From Eubacteriaceae bacterium (GTDB lineage: Bacteria; Bacillota; Clostridia; Lachnospirales; Lachnospiraceae): a stretch of DNA of 64,000 nt. A program made the position numbers and the translations under genes. Positions 9,125 through 17,012 of the stretch are shown here, in pieces. How positions within the stretch are numbered: position 1 is the stretch's first letter; each line of letters opens with the position of its first letter. The notes below the pieces were generated by a model. It was given only the letters and a program-made list of their open reading frames with translations. It ran no database searches and was not told the DNA's origin. Location: NCBI GenBank assembly GCA_902362875.1, contig CABIYF010000014.1, positions 22,212-86,211 on the forward strand. Direction: 5' to 3'.

Positions 9125-9270
9125 GAATAATTATCAATATACTACCCTGTGACGCGCTTTCGCTCGACTCGCACGTAGTGGACACTAAATTCGACAGCGA
9201 CTTATCAGTCACTGCTCATTAAGTGCCAACGAGCTCCTACGGTCACAAGGCAGTATATTGATAATTATTC
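9125..9270. repeat. 146-bp intergenic element with 19-bp perfect terminal inverted repeats
   Basis: The ends (9125-9143 and 9252-9270, starting GAATAATTATC) are perfect inverted copies of 19 bp, and the pairing continues imperfectly with TGTGAC/GTCACA inside. The interior is more GC-rich than the flanks (CGCTTTCGCTCGACTCGCAC and a GTGGACACTAAA run) and has no reading frame. The form fits a non-autonomous MITE/REP-like element or a very stable RNA hairpin. No clear target-site duplication is visible. It occupies the gap between the divergent Tp47-like gene and the two-component genes; the rest of this 440-base gap holds promoter elements only. Confidence 0.7.
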
Positions 9271-9280
9271 GGGAGGTGCT

Positions 9281-9407
9281 ATGGTATAATTTAGCCCTCA
9301 GAGCGGCAGGTATTGGTGGAACGTTTACTTTATTTATGCAATCCAATATAATAAATAAAGAAAGTTAAGAATTTTGTAAGAATTACATTAAGTGAAATTA
9401 AAGAATT
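9281..9407 (+). promoter_or_regulatory. Promoter region and phased direct repeats before the response regulator
   Basis: TGGTATAAT (TATAAT 9285-9290) is an extended -10 just outside the inverted-repeat element. Further down, TAAGAATT occurs at 9366-9373 and again at 9377-9384, exactly 11 bp apart, followed by weaker copies at 9389 (TAAGTGAA) and 9400 (AAAGAATT). Direct repeats with one-turn phasing are the usual DNA target of OmpR/PhoB-type regulators, so these may be an autoregulatory operator of the gene that follows. Confidence 0.5.
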
Positions 9408-9450
9408 AATTGTTAAGATAAAACCATCAAAGATACGAGGAGGAAAAACT

Positions 9451-10158
9451 ATGAACCAGCCAAAGATTCTGGTCGTCGATGACGACAAAGAGATCGTAGG
9501 GGCGATCAAGAAACGTCTGGAAATGGAAGACTATGAAATTATCACTGCATATAACGGACTGGAAGCAATGGATGTTTTAATGGAACAGGAAGTCCAGCTT
9601 TTGATCATAGACGTCATGATGCCAAAGATGGACGGACTTTCAGCAACTATGAAGATCCGTGAAAGCAAGAACATTCCAATTATCATTTTGTCAGCAAAGA
9701 CAGAAGAAAGTGATAAGATTCTTGGATTATCCATGGGAGCCGATGATTATGTCAGCAAACCATTCCGCCCGGATGAACTGGTGGCAAGAGTCAAATCACA
9801 ACTGCGCCGATACATGCAGTTTGGTGGGATGAATGCCCCAAAAAGCAATAAGGAACAAATTATAAATGGCGGACTGATCCTTGATATGAAAGGAAAAAGA
9901 ATGTTAGTTGACGGGGAAGCTGTGAAGCTGACAGCAACCGAATATAAGATCGTAAGCCTTCTCATGAAGAATCTTGGCAGGGTATTTTCAGCAGATGAAA
10001 TCTATGAACGTGTATGGAACGAAGAAGCCTACGCAACAGAAAATACAGTCATGGTTCATATCCGCCGTATCCGCGAGAAAATAGAAATAGATGCAAAAAA
10101 TCCAAGATATTTAAAGGTGGTGTGGGGAATTGGATACAAGATCGAAAAAATGGACTAA
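9451..10158 (+). CDS. OmpR-family response regulator
   Basis: 235-residue DNA-binding response regulator. The receiver domain (1-120) has the acidic pocket DDD at 10-12, phospho-acceptor Asp54 in LLIIDVMMPKMDG, a Ser in ILSAK and the Lys in VSKPF. A linker leads to a winged-helix domain (about 135-235) with LTATEYKIVSLLMKNLGRVFS and the recognition helix region ENTVMVHIRRIREKIE. AGGAGG precedes the ATG. The sensor kinase gene overlaps its 3' end by 29 bases, so the two are a cognate, translationally coupled pair. It resembles VanR-type regulators of Gram-positives, but no target operon is adjacent except the divergent Tp47-like gene. Confidence 0.93.
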   Translation: MNQPKILVVDDDKEIVGAIKKRLEMEDYEIITAYNGLEAMDVLMEQEVQLLIIDVMMPKMDGLSATMKIRESKNIPIIILSAKTEESDKILGLSMGADDYVSKPFRPDELVARVKSQLRRYMQFGGMNAPKSNKEQIINGGLILDMKGKRMLVDGEAVKLTATEYKIVSLLMKNLGRVFSADEIYERVWNEEAYATENTVMVHIRRIREKIEIDAKNPRYLKVVWGIGYKIEKMD

Positions 10159-12262
10159 TACGATACTGGTTACACTTGTGATCATTGTTATGACTTTGTC
10201 AGGAATGTATGGGATCAGTACGATTCATAACATGGCACTGACGGGAAATAACAGTTTTACAGTGGATGAGCTGGATCAGATTGATTATATCAAAAAGACA
10301 CAGACATCTTTATTTGACAAATGGGCAGAGGAACAAGGTGCAAAAACTTATTCTGATCAGCGAAACCATGTGTCAGAGGCTCTGCTTACAAAGATTAAAA
10401 ACGAATTCAGAGTAAAAGTAACAATGAAAGTCAAACCATATGACAAAAAGATGATAACAACAACATCGTATTATGGGGCGAAAAATGCAGATTATACAGG
10501 GGGAAGGATTGAACATTTTCATATAGAACGATCCGAAACAGAATTAAATAAAGATGGAAGCTTTAAAGGATGGGACCCAACCGATGATTTTAATGCAAAT
10601 CCAGAAGAATATTATGCATTTGCCGGAGACAGCTATACGATGGAATTTGTATTTCCGTCCAACCTTTTGATCAATAATAAAAAGAAGCAGCGTCTGGAAA
10701 CAGCAGAAATTGAGATTTCGCTGACAAAGAAAGCTTTAACAGAGATTGATCAGTTTCAGAAGAAGGCAACAAAACAGCTGGCTGCAGGATTGAAGGCCAT
10801 TGTTATTGTATCAGTGGTTGAAGTGATCGGAACAATCTTATTGTGTGTGCTATTCGCACTTCAGAAGAAACGAACCAAATTTTTCAATGCACTGGATAAA
10901 ATCTGGTGGGAAATTATATTGGCAGCAGGATTGATCCTGATCGGACTTGCGATTGCATTATGCATTGGAGACTGGCAATATACGATCGAATACGCACAAG
11001 GTACAATGAGTTCATCGACATTAGAGATGATCATGATGCTAAGTTATCTGTCCGTACCATTTTTTATCATGGCGTTCGCAGTATGCGTACAGACAACGAT
11101 ATGGAGATTAAAAGAAAGAAATTTCTTGGATTCTACATTTTGTCTGGGATATTTTAGAAAATGGTATCGTCATGAAAAGCAAAGACGAGAACTGGAAGAA
11201 GAAGCAATGTCTTTTGCACAAAAACATGCAAGAGACAGGATCAGGCAATACCGCGTTTTGAGATATATTATGATTGGAGGAGTTGCGGTCTGTGTTATCA
11301 TATTGTTCACAGGAGCTCAATTGAGCGACTTTCTTGTTACTTTAATAGCAATTACATGTATTTTATTATTCAAATTTTTCAAGAAATATTCAAACAAATA
11401 TGCAGAAGAACAAAGAGATTTAGGAAAATTAGTCGATCAGATCGAACGTATCTCAAATGGAGAATTGACAGCAACAACGGATATCAACGAAGATTCGGAT
11501 TATTACGAATATAGCCAGAAACTGACCCATATAGGACAGGGAATGGAAAAAGCATTAGAAACGCAGATGAAAGGCGAGAGAATGAAGATCGACCTGATCA
11601 CCAATGTTTCTCATGATTTAAAGACTCCTTTGACATCGATCATTGGCTACGTTGATCTCTTAAGCAGGGACGATACATTATCCGATGAAGCAAAAGATTA
11701 TGTAACGATCCTTGTGAAGAAGACAGAACGTTTAAAAGATATCATTTCAGATTTGTTTGAGCTTGCAAAATCAACGAGTGGAGATGTCAAGGTTGATATG
11801 GAAGAAATGGATATGAAACGTCTGGTGGAACAAACATTGGGGGATATGGCTGATCAGATAGAGGAATCAGGATTTGGAATCAGATATCAGTGCAATGCAG
11901 CCTGCACAAAATTTATGGGTGATGGAAACCGCATGTACAGAGTTGTGCAGAATGTCATTGAAAATGCATTGAAATATTCACTCAAAGGCACAAGAATCTT
12001 CATTTATATCACCGAAGAAGCAGGAAATATCATTTTAAAAGTTACGAATACAGCATCGTATGAGATGAATTTTACCGAAGAAGAGATCATGGAACGCTTT
12101 GCGAGAGCAGAAAAATCAAGAACAAGTGAAGGTAACGGATTGGGACTGTCCATTGCAGATAGTTTTACAAAGAACTGCGGAGGTAAATTTGAAATCAAAA
12201 TTGAAGGCGATCAGTTCACTGTAACTATACAATTTAAACAATATTTTAAAGAAAATAAATAG
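10130..12262 (+). CDS. Multi-pass membrane sensor histidine kinase
   Basis: 710-residue kinase. A first membrane helix (about 10-30) is followed by a roughly 190-residue extracytoplasmic sensor region, then helices at about 220-245, 258-280, 300-325 and 375-415. The cytoplasmic part has HisKA with NVSHDLKTPL (phospho-His near 495) and HATPase_c with N box NVIENALKYS (near 608) and G box GNGLGLSIA (near 668). The start is a TTG inside the response-regulator gene; it gives a basic N-terminus before the first helix, whereas the next ATG lies inside that helix. The ligand is unknown; kinases of this layout often sense envelope stress. Confidence 0.92.
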   Translation: MDTRSKKWTNTILVTLVIIVMTLSGMYGISTIHNMALTGNNSFTVDELDQIDYIKKTQTSLFDKWAEEQGAKTYSDQRNHVSEALLTKIKNEFRVKVTMKVKPYDKKMITTTSYYGAKNADYTGGRIEHFHIERSETELNKDGSFKGWDPTDDFNANPEEYYAFAGDSYTMEFVFPSNLLINNKKKQRLETAEIEISLTKKALTEIDQFQKKATKQLAAGLKAIVIVSVVEVIGTILLCVLFALQKKRTKFFNALDKIWWEIILAAGLILIGLAIALCIGDWQYTIEYAQGTMSSSTLEMIMMLSYLSVPFFIMAFAVCVQTTIWRLKERNFLDSTFCLGYFRKWYRHEKQRRELEEEAMSFAQKHARDRIRQYRVLRYIMIGGVAVCVIILFTGAQLSDFLVTLIAITCILLFKFFKKYSNKYAEEQRDLGKLVDQIERISNGELTATTDINEDSDYYEYSQKLTHIGQGMEKALETQMKGERMKIDLITNVSHDLKTPLTSIIGYVDLLSRDDTLSDEAKDYVTILVKKTERLKDIISDLFELAKSTSGDVKVDMEEMDMKRLVEQTLGDMADQIEESGFGIRYQCNAACTKFMGDGNRMYRVVQNVIENALKYSLKGTRIFIYITEEAGNIILKVTNTASYEMNFTEEEIMERFARAEKSRTSEGNGLGLSIADSFTKNCGGKFEIKIEGDQFTVTIQFKQYFKENK

Positions 12263-12319
12263 TTTTCGTATGTTTTTTGCTAAAAAAGCAACGTTCTGAA
12301 AAAAAACCACGTGAAAGGG

Positions 12320-12348
12320 TAGAAAAGATTAATATAAAAGTATATACT
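12320..12348 (+). promoter_or_regulatory. Promoter of candidate small RNA
   Basis: TAGAAA (12320-12325; 4 of 6 match to the -35 consensus), a 17-base spacer, and TATACT (12343-12348; 5 of 6 match to -10). It lies between the kinase stop codon and a strong terminator, with no reading frame in between. Confidence 0.55.
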
Positions 12349-12354
12349 AACTAA

Positions 12355-12516
12355 TGTGTCAATAATATGCAAACAGACCATTTTCAAGAATGGTTTTATA
12401 ATCCTTTCCTCGTGAAGTTTTTATGATACATGGTGACTTTTGGATCGGTTGCGTATTTGGAGACATCTGCTTTTAAAAGCCCTTCCGGTTCTTAGGAACC
12501 GGAAGGGCTTTTTTTG
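12355..12516 (+). ncRNA. Candidate structured small RNA, about 160 nt
   Basis: A promoter and a strong terminator bracket a 160-base stretch without a plausible reading frame. The transcript can form a long-range helix: ATGTGTC...AATATGCAAAC near the 5' end with GTTGCGTATTTGGAGACAT near the 3' end. A local hairpin (ACCATT/AATGGT) and a large unpaired central region lie inside. A rod with a big internal bulge and a terminal terminator hairpin is the layout of 6S RNA, but I cannot confirm 6S identity by eye. Because it has its own terminator and the next gene has its own promoter, it is not a leader of that gene. Confidence 0.45.
12478..12516 (+). terminator. Strong terminator of the small RNA
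   Basis: AGCCCTTCCGGTTC pairs perfectly with GAACCGGAAGGGCT over 14 bp with a TTAG loop, followed by seven T. This is the most GC-rich hairpin in the window. Confidence 0.92.
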
Positions 12517-12537
12517 CCTTTCAAGACAGCTGGAAAA

Positions 12538-12566
12538 TTGCAAGATGAAACGGCATCTGATATAAT
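12538..12566 (+). promoter_or_regulatory. Sigma-A-type promoter of the GH3 lipoprotein gene
   Basis: TTGCAA (12538-12543), 17-base spacer, TATAAT (12561-12566). It lies 35 bases before the start codon, directly downstream of the preceding terminator. Confidence 0.75.
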
Positions 12567-12600
12567 ATTAAGAAAAACATGTACGAGAAAGGACATGAAG

Positions 12601-13806
12601 ATGATGAAGAAACGGTGGATAAGTCTCCTGCTCATCCTTGTGCTTGTTATGGCAGCAGGATGTGGCAAAAAGAAGAGTACGACAAAGAAAGTAAAGACGG
12701 AGGATCTTGATGAGGCAACACTGCAGGGTATGGCGAAAGATATTACGAAAGAGATGTCTTTAAAGAATAAGATCGGACAATTATTCATGGTATCGATATA
12801 TCAGCTGGACGAAGCAGAAAGCAAGAACCAGACAAAGATAACAGACGGCATGAAGAAGACATTAAAGAAATACCCGGCAGGCGGGATCGTGATGTTTGCC
12901 AAGAATATTGAAACCCGAGAGCAGACAAAGACAATGATAAAAGATCTTCAGGATACATCTTATGTGCCATTATTTATGGCAGTTGATGAAGAATGCGGAA
13001 CAGTCTCAAGAGTTGCATCCAATCCGAACATGAAGATGACCGTGTATCCATCTGCACAGGAAGTCGGCAAGACTTACACGGACAAGCAGATTGCAAAGAT
13101 GGGACAGACACAGGGAAAAGAATTAAAAGAGCTGGGATTTAACATGAACCTTGCACCAGTAGCAGACGTGCTCACCAATAAGAATAACACAGAGATTGGC
13201 GACAGAAGTTTTGGAACGGACTCAAAGAAAGTATCATCAATTGTAGCAAGCTTAGTTAAGAACATGCAGAAACAGCAGATTTCCGCAACCATCAAGCATT
13301 TTCCGGGAAGCGGTGGATGCGGAGGAGATACTCACCGTGGAAGTACAGAGACACATCAGACGATCGAGACATTAAGAGACGCAGATTTTAAGCCATTTAA
13401 AGCTGGGATCAAGGCAGATGTGGATGCGGTGATGGTATCACATCTGATGCTCAGCAACGTGACAGACGAGAAAGAACCTTCCAGTTTAAGCAGCAGGGTG
13501 GTCAGTGACATTTTAAGAGACGAGCTTGAATACAATGGAATCATTATGACAGATGCAATGAACATGAAAGCGATCACAGATAACTACAGTTCAGGAGAAG
13601 CAGCAGTCAAAGCCATTCAGGCAGGAGTTGACTTGATTGTGATGCCGGATAATTATAAGGAAGCATATCAGGCAATCGAGAAAGCAATAAAAAACGGACA
13701 GATCAAGGAGTCAAGAATTGATAAATCTGTAAGAAGGATCATCTACGCAAAGATCAAGAGAGGCGAGATTCCTCCAGATACTACCTTATTAAAGGATAAC
13801 GAGTAA
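12601..13806 (+). CDS. GH3 beta-N-acetylhexosaminidase lipoprotein (NagZ-like)
   Basis: Surface lipoprotein of 401 residues that would remove N-acetylglucosamine from peptidoglycan fragments or similar glycans. The signal peptide (KKRWISLLLILVLVMAAGC) ends in a lipobox with the acylated Cys at 21. The GH3 fold shows LFMVS, NLAPVADV, the substrate-binding KHFPG block followed by GDTH (the Asp-His catalytic dyad loop of NagZ enzymes) and IIMTDAMNMKAI with the nucleophile Asp. The loop GSGGCGGDTH has an extra Cys and Gly compared with the usual version. Start: AAAGGA lies 7 bases before the ATG at 12601; the ATG at 12595 is too close to it. Confidence 0.9.
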   Translation: MMKKRWISLLLILVLVMAAGCGKKKSTTKKVKTEDLDEATLQGMAKDITKEMSLKNKIGQLFMVSIYQLDEAESKNQTKITDGMKKTLKKYPAGGIVMFAKNIETREQTKTMIKDLQDTSYVPLFMAVDEECGTVSRVASNPNMKMTVYPSAQEVGKTYTDKQIAKMGQTQGKELKELGFNMNLAPVADVLTNKNNTEIGDRSFGTDSKKVSSIVASLVKNMQKQQISATIKHFPGSGGCGGDTHRGSTETHQTIETLRDADFKPFKAGIKADVDAVMVSHLMLSNVTDEKEPSSLSSRVVSDILRDELEYNGIIMTDAMNMKAITDNYSSGEAAVKAIQAGVDLIVMPDNYKEAYQAIEKAIKNGQIKESRIDKSVRRIIYAKIKRGEIPPDTTLLKDNE

Positions 13807-13908
13807 GAGTAAGACTCTTGCAGATTTAAAATGAATATGTTACTATCAAAAATGTGTATTTTACAAAGGAAACTAAAGATTGTATAACAGAAAGGTCAAA
13901 AGATCACG

Positions 13909-15336
13909 ATGAGCAGAGAGAACTTTGATAAGTTGGGAGAAGAATGTGGAGTTTTCGGTATCTATGATTTCGATGGCAATGATGTAGCATCAACAATCTA
14001 CTATGGATTGTTTGCCCTCCAGCACCGAGGACAGGAAAGCTGTGGAATTGCAGTATCTGATACGAATGGTCCAAAACGTAATGTCACATCTCAAAAAGGT
14101 ATGGGATTATGTAATGAAGTGTTTACACCAGATTCCCTTCAGGCATTAAAGGGTGATATCGGTGTAGGACATGTAAGGTATTCAACAGCAGGAGAAAGTG
14201 TTCCTGAGAATGCCCAGCCGCTGGTATTAAATTATGTAAAAGGTACTTTAGGACTTGCACATAATGGTAATCTGATCAATGCGTTAGAACTTCGTGAAGA
14301 GTTAGAACAGACGGGAGCGATTTTCCAGACAACGATCGATTCCGAAGTTATCGCATATCACATCGCAAGAGAACGTGTGAATACACCATCCATTGAGAAA
14401 GCAGTTGCGAAAGCAATGCAGAAGATCAAGGGAGCCTATTCACTGATCGTTATGTCACCAAGAAAGCTGATTGGAGCAAGAGATCCATACGGATTTAAGC
14501 CGCTTTGTATTGGTAAGAGAGATAATGCATTTGTATTAGCATCTGAAAGCTGTGCATTAGATACGATCGGAGCAGAATTTATCCGTGATGTCAACCCAGG
14601 AGAGATCGTAACGATCACAAAAGATGGAATTCAGTCTGACTGCAGCATGTGTTTGCCACAGGAGAAGACAGCAAGATGTATCTTTGAGTACATATATTTC
14701 GCAAGACCAGACAGCGAGATTGATGGAATCGGAGTATATCACTCAAGAATTCAGGCAGGAAGATATCTTGCACAGGATTCACCAGTAGAAGCAGATTTGG
14801 TTGTCGGAGTACCGGAATCAGGAAACGCAGCAGCACTTGGATATTCTCTGGAATCAGGAATTCCATATGGTACAGCGTTTGTTAAGAACAGTTATGTAGG
14901 AAGAACCTTCATCAAACCGGGACAAAGCAGCCGTGAATCAAGTGTACAGATTAAGTTGAATGTATTAAAAGAAGCTGTCAAAGGAAAGAGAGTCATTATG
15001 ATCGATGATTCCATTGTCCGTGGAACGACAAGTGACCGTATTGTATCCATGCTTCGCGAAGCAGGAGCAACTGAAGTCCATGTAAGAATCAGTTCACCAC
15101 CATTCTTATGGCCATGTTACTTTGGAACAGATATTCCAGAGAGAGAACAGCTGATCGCATATAACCGTTCCATCAACGAGATCTGTGAAGTTATCGGAGC
15201 AGACAGTTTAGGATATTTAAGAGAAGAAAGACTTTCAGAGATGGTACAAGGACTGCCAATCTGTAAAGGATGTTTCACAGGAGAATATCCAATGGAACCG
15301 CCAACAAGAGATATTCGTGGAAATTTTGAAAGATAA
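13909..15336 (+). CDS. purF: Amidophosphoribosyltransferase
   Basis: First committed enzyme of purine synthesis: PRPP plus glutamine to phosphoribosylamine. 475 residues. A 12-residue propeptide (MSRENFDKLGEE) precedes the N-terminal nucleophile Cys13 of the glutaminase domain (CGVFG), as in the Bacillus-type, iron-sulphur-containing class. Candidate 4Fe-4S ligands are the Cys in CIFEYIYFARPD, WPCYFG and ICKGCFTG. The PRPP loop is VIMIDDSIVRGTTS. purB follows with a 16-base gap, so the two purine genes are co-transcribed; no purine riboswitch is evident in the 100-base leader. Confidence 0.96.
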   Translation: MSRENFDKLGEECGVFGIYDFDGNDVASTIYYGLFALQHRGQESCGIAVSDTNGPKRNVTSQKGMGLCNEVFTPDSLQALKGDIGVGHVRYSTAGESVPENAQPLVLNYVKGTLGLAHNGNLINALELREELEQTGAIFQTTIDSEVIAYHIARERVNTPSIEKAVAKAMQKIKGAYSLIVMSPRKLIGARDPYGFKPLCIGKRDNAFVLASESCALDTIGAEFIRDVNPGEIVTITKDGIQSDCSMCLPQEKTARCIFEYIYFARPDSEIDGIGVYHSRIQAGRYLAQDSPVEADLVVGVPESGNAAALGYSLESGIPYGTAFVKNSYVGRTFIKPGQSSRESSVQIKLNVLKEAVKGKRVIMIDDSIVRGTTSDRIVSMLREAGATEVHVRISSPPFLWPCYFGTDIPEREQLIAYNRSINEICEVIGADSLGYLREERLSEMVQGLPICKGCFTGEYPMEPPTRDIRGNFER

Positions 15337-15352
15337 GAATAAGGAGATTTTT

Positions 15353-16783
15353 ATGAACGACCGTTACCAGAGCCCATTATCAGAACGTTATGCAAGCAAA
15401 GAGATGCAGTACATCTTTTCTCCAGATAAGAAGTTTAAGACATGGAGAAAATTATGGATCGCACTTGCTGAGACTGAGAAAGAATTAGGACTAGATATTA
15501 CACAGGAACAGATTGATGAGTTAAAAGCACATGCAGAAGATATCAACTACGATGTAGCCAAAGAACGTGAAAAATTAGTCCGCCATGACGTAATGTCCCA
15601 CGTATACGCATACGGAGTACAATGTCCAAAAGCAAAAGGAATCATCCATTTAGGAGCAACTTCCTGCTATGTTGGAGATAACACAGATATCATCATCATG
15701 ACAGAAGCATTAAAACTTGTCAGAGTAAAATTATTAAATGTAATCAACGAATTATCCAAATTCGCAATGAAATACAAAGATCTTCCAACACTTGGATTTA
15801 CACATTTCCAGCCAGCACAGCCTACAACAGTAGGTAAGAGAGCAACACTCTGGCTGATGGATCTTGTGTATGATTTAGAAGATCTTGACCACGTAATTGC
15901 CAATATGAGACTGTTAGGTTCTAAAGGAACAACAGGAACACAGGCAAGTTTCTTAGAGTTATTTGAAGGAGATCACGAAACGATCAAGAAGATCGATGGA
16001 ATGATCGCCGAGAAGATGGGATTTGACAAATGCCAGCCAGTATCTGGACAGACATATTCAAGAAAAGTTGACTCCCGCGTGATCAACGTATTAAGCCAGA
16101 TCGCACAGTCTGCTCATAAATTCTCAAATGACATCAGACTTTTACAGCACTTAAAAGAAGTCGAAGAACCATTCGAGAAGAACCAGATCGGATCATCTGC
16201 AATGGCATATAAGAGAAACCCAATGAGAAGTGAAAGAATTGCTTCCTTAGCAAACTATGTAATGTCAGATGCAATGAACCCTGCATTAGTGGCATCTACA
16301 CAGTGGTTTGAAAGAACTTTAGATGATTCAGCAAACAAACGATTATCCGTACCAGAAGGATTCTTAGCAATCGATGGTATCTTAGACCTTTACTTAAATG
16401 TAGTCGATGGACTTGTTGTATATCCTAAAGTTATTGAAAGCCGTTTAAGAAGCGAACTTCCATTTATGGCAACAGAGAACATCATGATGGATGCAGTAAA
16501 AGCTGGTGGAGACCGTCAGGAACTTCACGAGAGGATCCGTGTACATTCTATGGCAGCAGGAAAAGTTGTCAAAGAAGAAGGAAAACCAAACGATCTGTTA
16601 GAGAGAATCGCAGCAGATCCAGCATTTGGAATGAACATGGAACAGTTACAGGCAATCATGAAACCAGAGAACTTCGTTGGACGCGCACCACAGCAGACAG
16701 AAGAGTTTGTAGCTGAAGTGATCAATCCAATTCTTGAAGAGAATAAAGAAGTACTTGGATTAACAGCAGAGATTAATGTATAG
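15353..16783 (+). CDS. purB: Adenylosuccinate lyase
   Basis: Cleaves SAICAR and adenylosuccinate, releasing fumarate. 476 residues of the fumarase/aspartase superfamily, with the signature SSAMAYKRNPMRSERI (mobile catalytic loop) and the His-containing blocks GATSCYVGDN and GFTHFQPAQPTT. AAGGAG sits 7 bases before the ATG at 15353; an in-frame start 36 bases earlier would run into purF. The C-terminal region is complete. Confidence 0.96.
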   Translation: MNDRYQSPLSERYASKEMQYIFSPDKKFKTWRKLWIALAETEKELGLDITQEQIDELKAHAEDINYDVAKEREKLVRHDVMSHVYAYGVQCPKAKGIIHLGATSCYVGDNTDIIIMTEALKLVRVKLLNVINELSKFAMKYKDLPTLGFTHFQPAQPTTVGKRATLWLMDLVYDLEDLDHVIANMRLLGSKGTTGTQASFLELFEGDHETIKKIDGMIAEKMGFDKCQPVSGQTYSRKVDSRVINVLSQIAQSAHKFSNDIRLLQHLKEVEEPFEKNQIGSSAMAYKRNPMRSERIASLANYVMSDAMNPALVASTQWFERTLDDSANKRLSVPEGFLAIDGILDLYLNVVDGLVVYPKVIESRLRSELPFMATENIMMDAVKAGGDRQELHERIRVHSMAAGKVVKEEGKPNDLLERIAADPAFGMNMEQLQAIMKPENFVGRAPQQTEEFVAEVINPILEENKEVLGLTAEINV

Positions 16784-16806
16784 AATCTGAATGAATAGAA
16801 TAAAAT

Positions 16807-16842
16807 GGACAGGAGAATGAAAGTTTTCCTGTTCTTTTTTTC
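16807..16842 (+). terminator. Terminator after purB
   Basis: GGACAGGA pairs with TTCCTGTTC around an AATGAAAG loop and is followed by a run of T (one C after seven). It separates the purine genes from the glycan locus. Confidence 0.75.
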
Positions 16843-16945
16843 TTTGCGTTCAGGAAAATGTTTGAAAATGAGAAAAAACATGAATTAAATTAACCTAAAA
16901 AGCCGGAAAGTGACGGAAGTAGATATAGGAAAAGTTTATAAGGAA

Positions 16946-16954
16946 TGATATAAT
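16946..16954 (+). promoter_or_regulatory. Extended -10 promoter of the glycan locus
   Basis: TGATATAAT gives a full TATAAT at 16949-16954 with the TGn extension; the -35 region (TAGGAA) is weak. It lies about 55 bases before the first gene and is the only clear promoter I see before 21 kb of closely packed plus-strand genes. Confidence 0.55.
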
Positions 16955-17012
16955 GAATAAAAGGACACTTTAAAGGGACAAAATAAATTTGGGGAAAGAG
17001 GAAACACAAAAT

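Noticed and set aside
12355..12516. Riboswitch controlling the GH3 lipoprotein gene
   Set aside because: The element ends in its own terminator and the gene has an independent TTGCAA-17-TATAAT promoter downstream of it.
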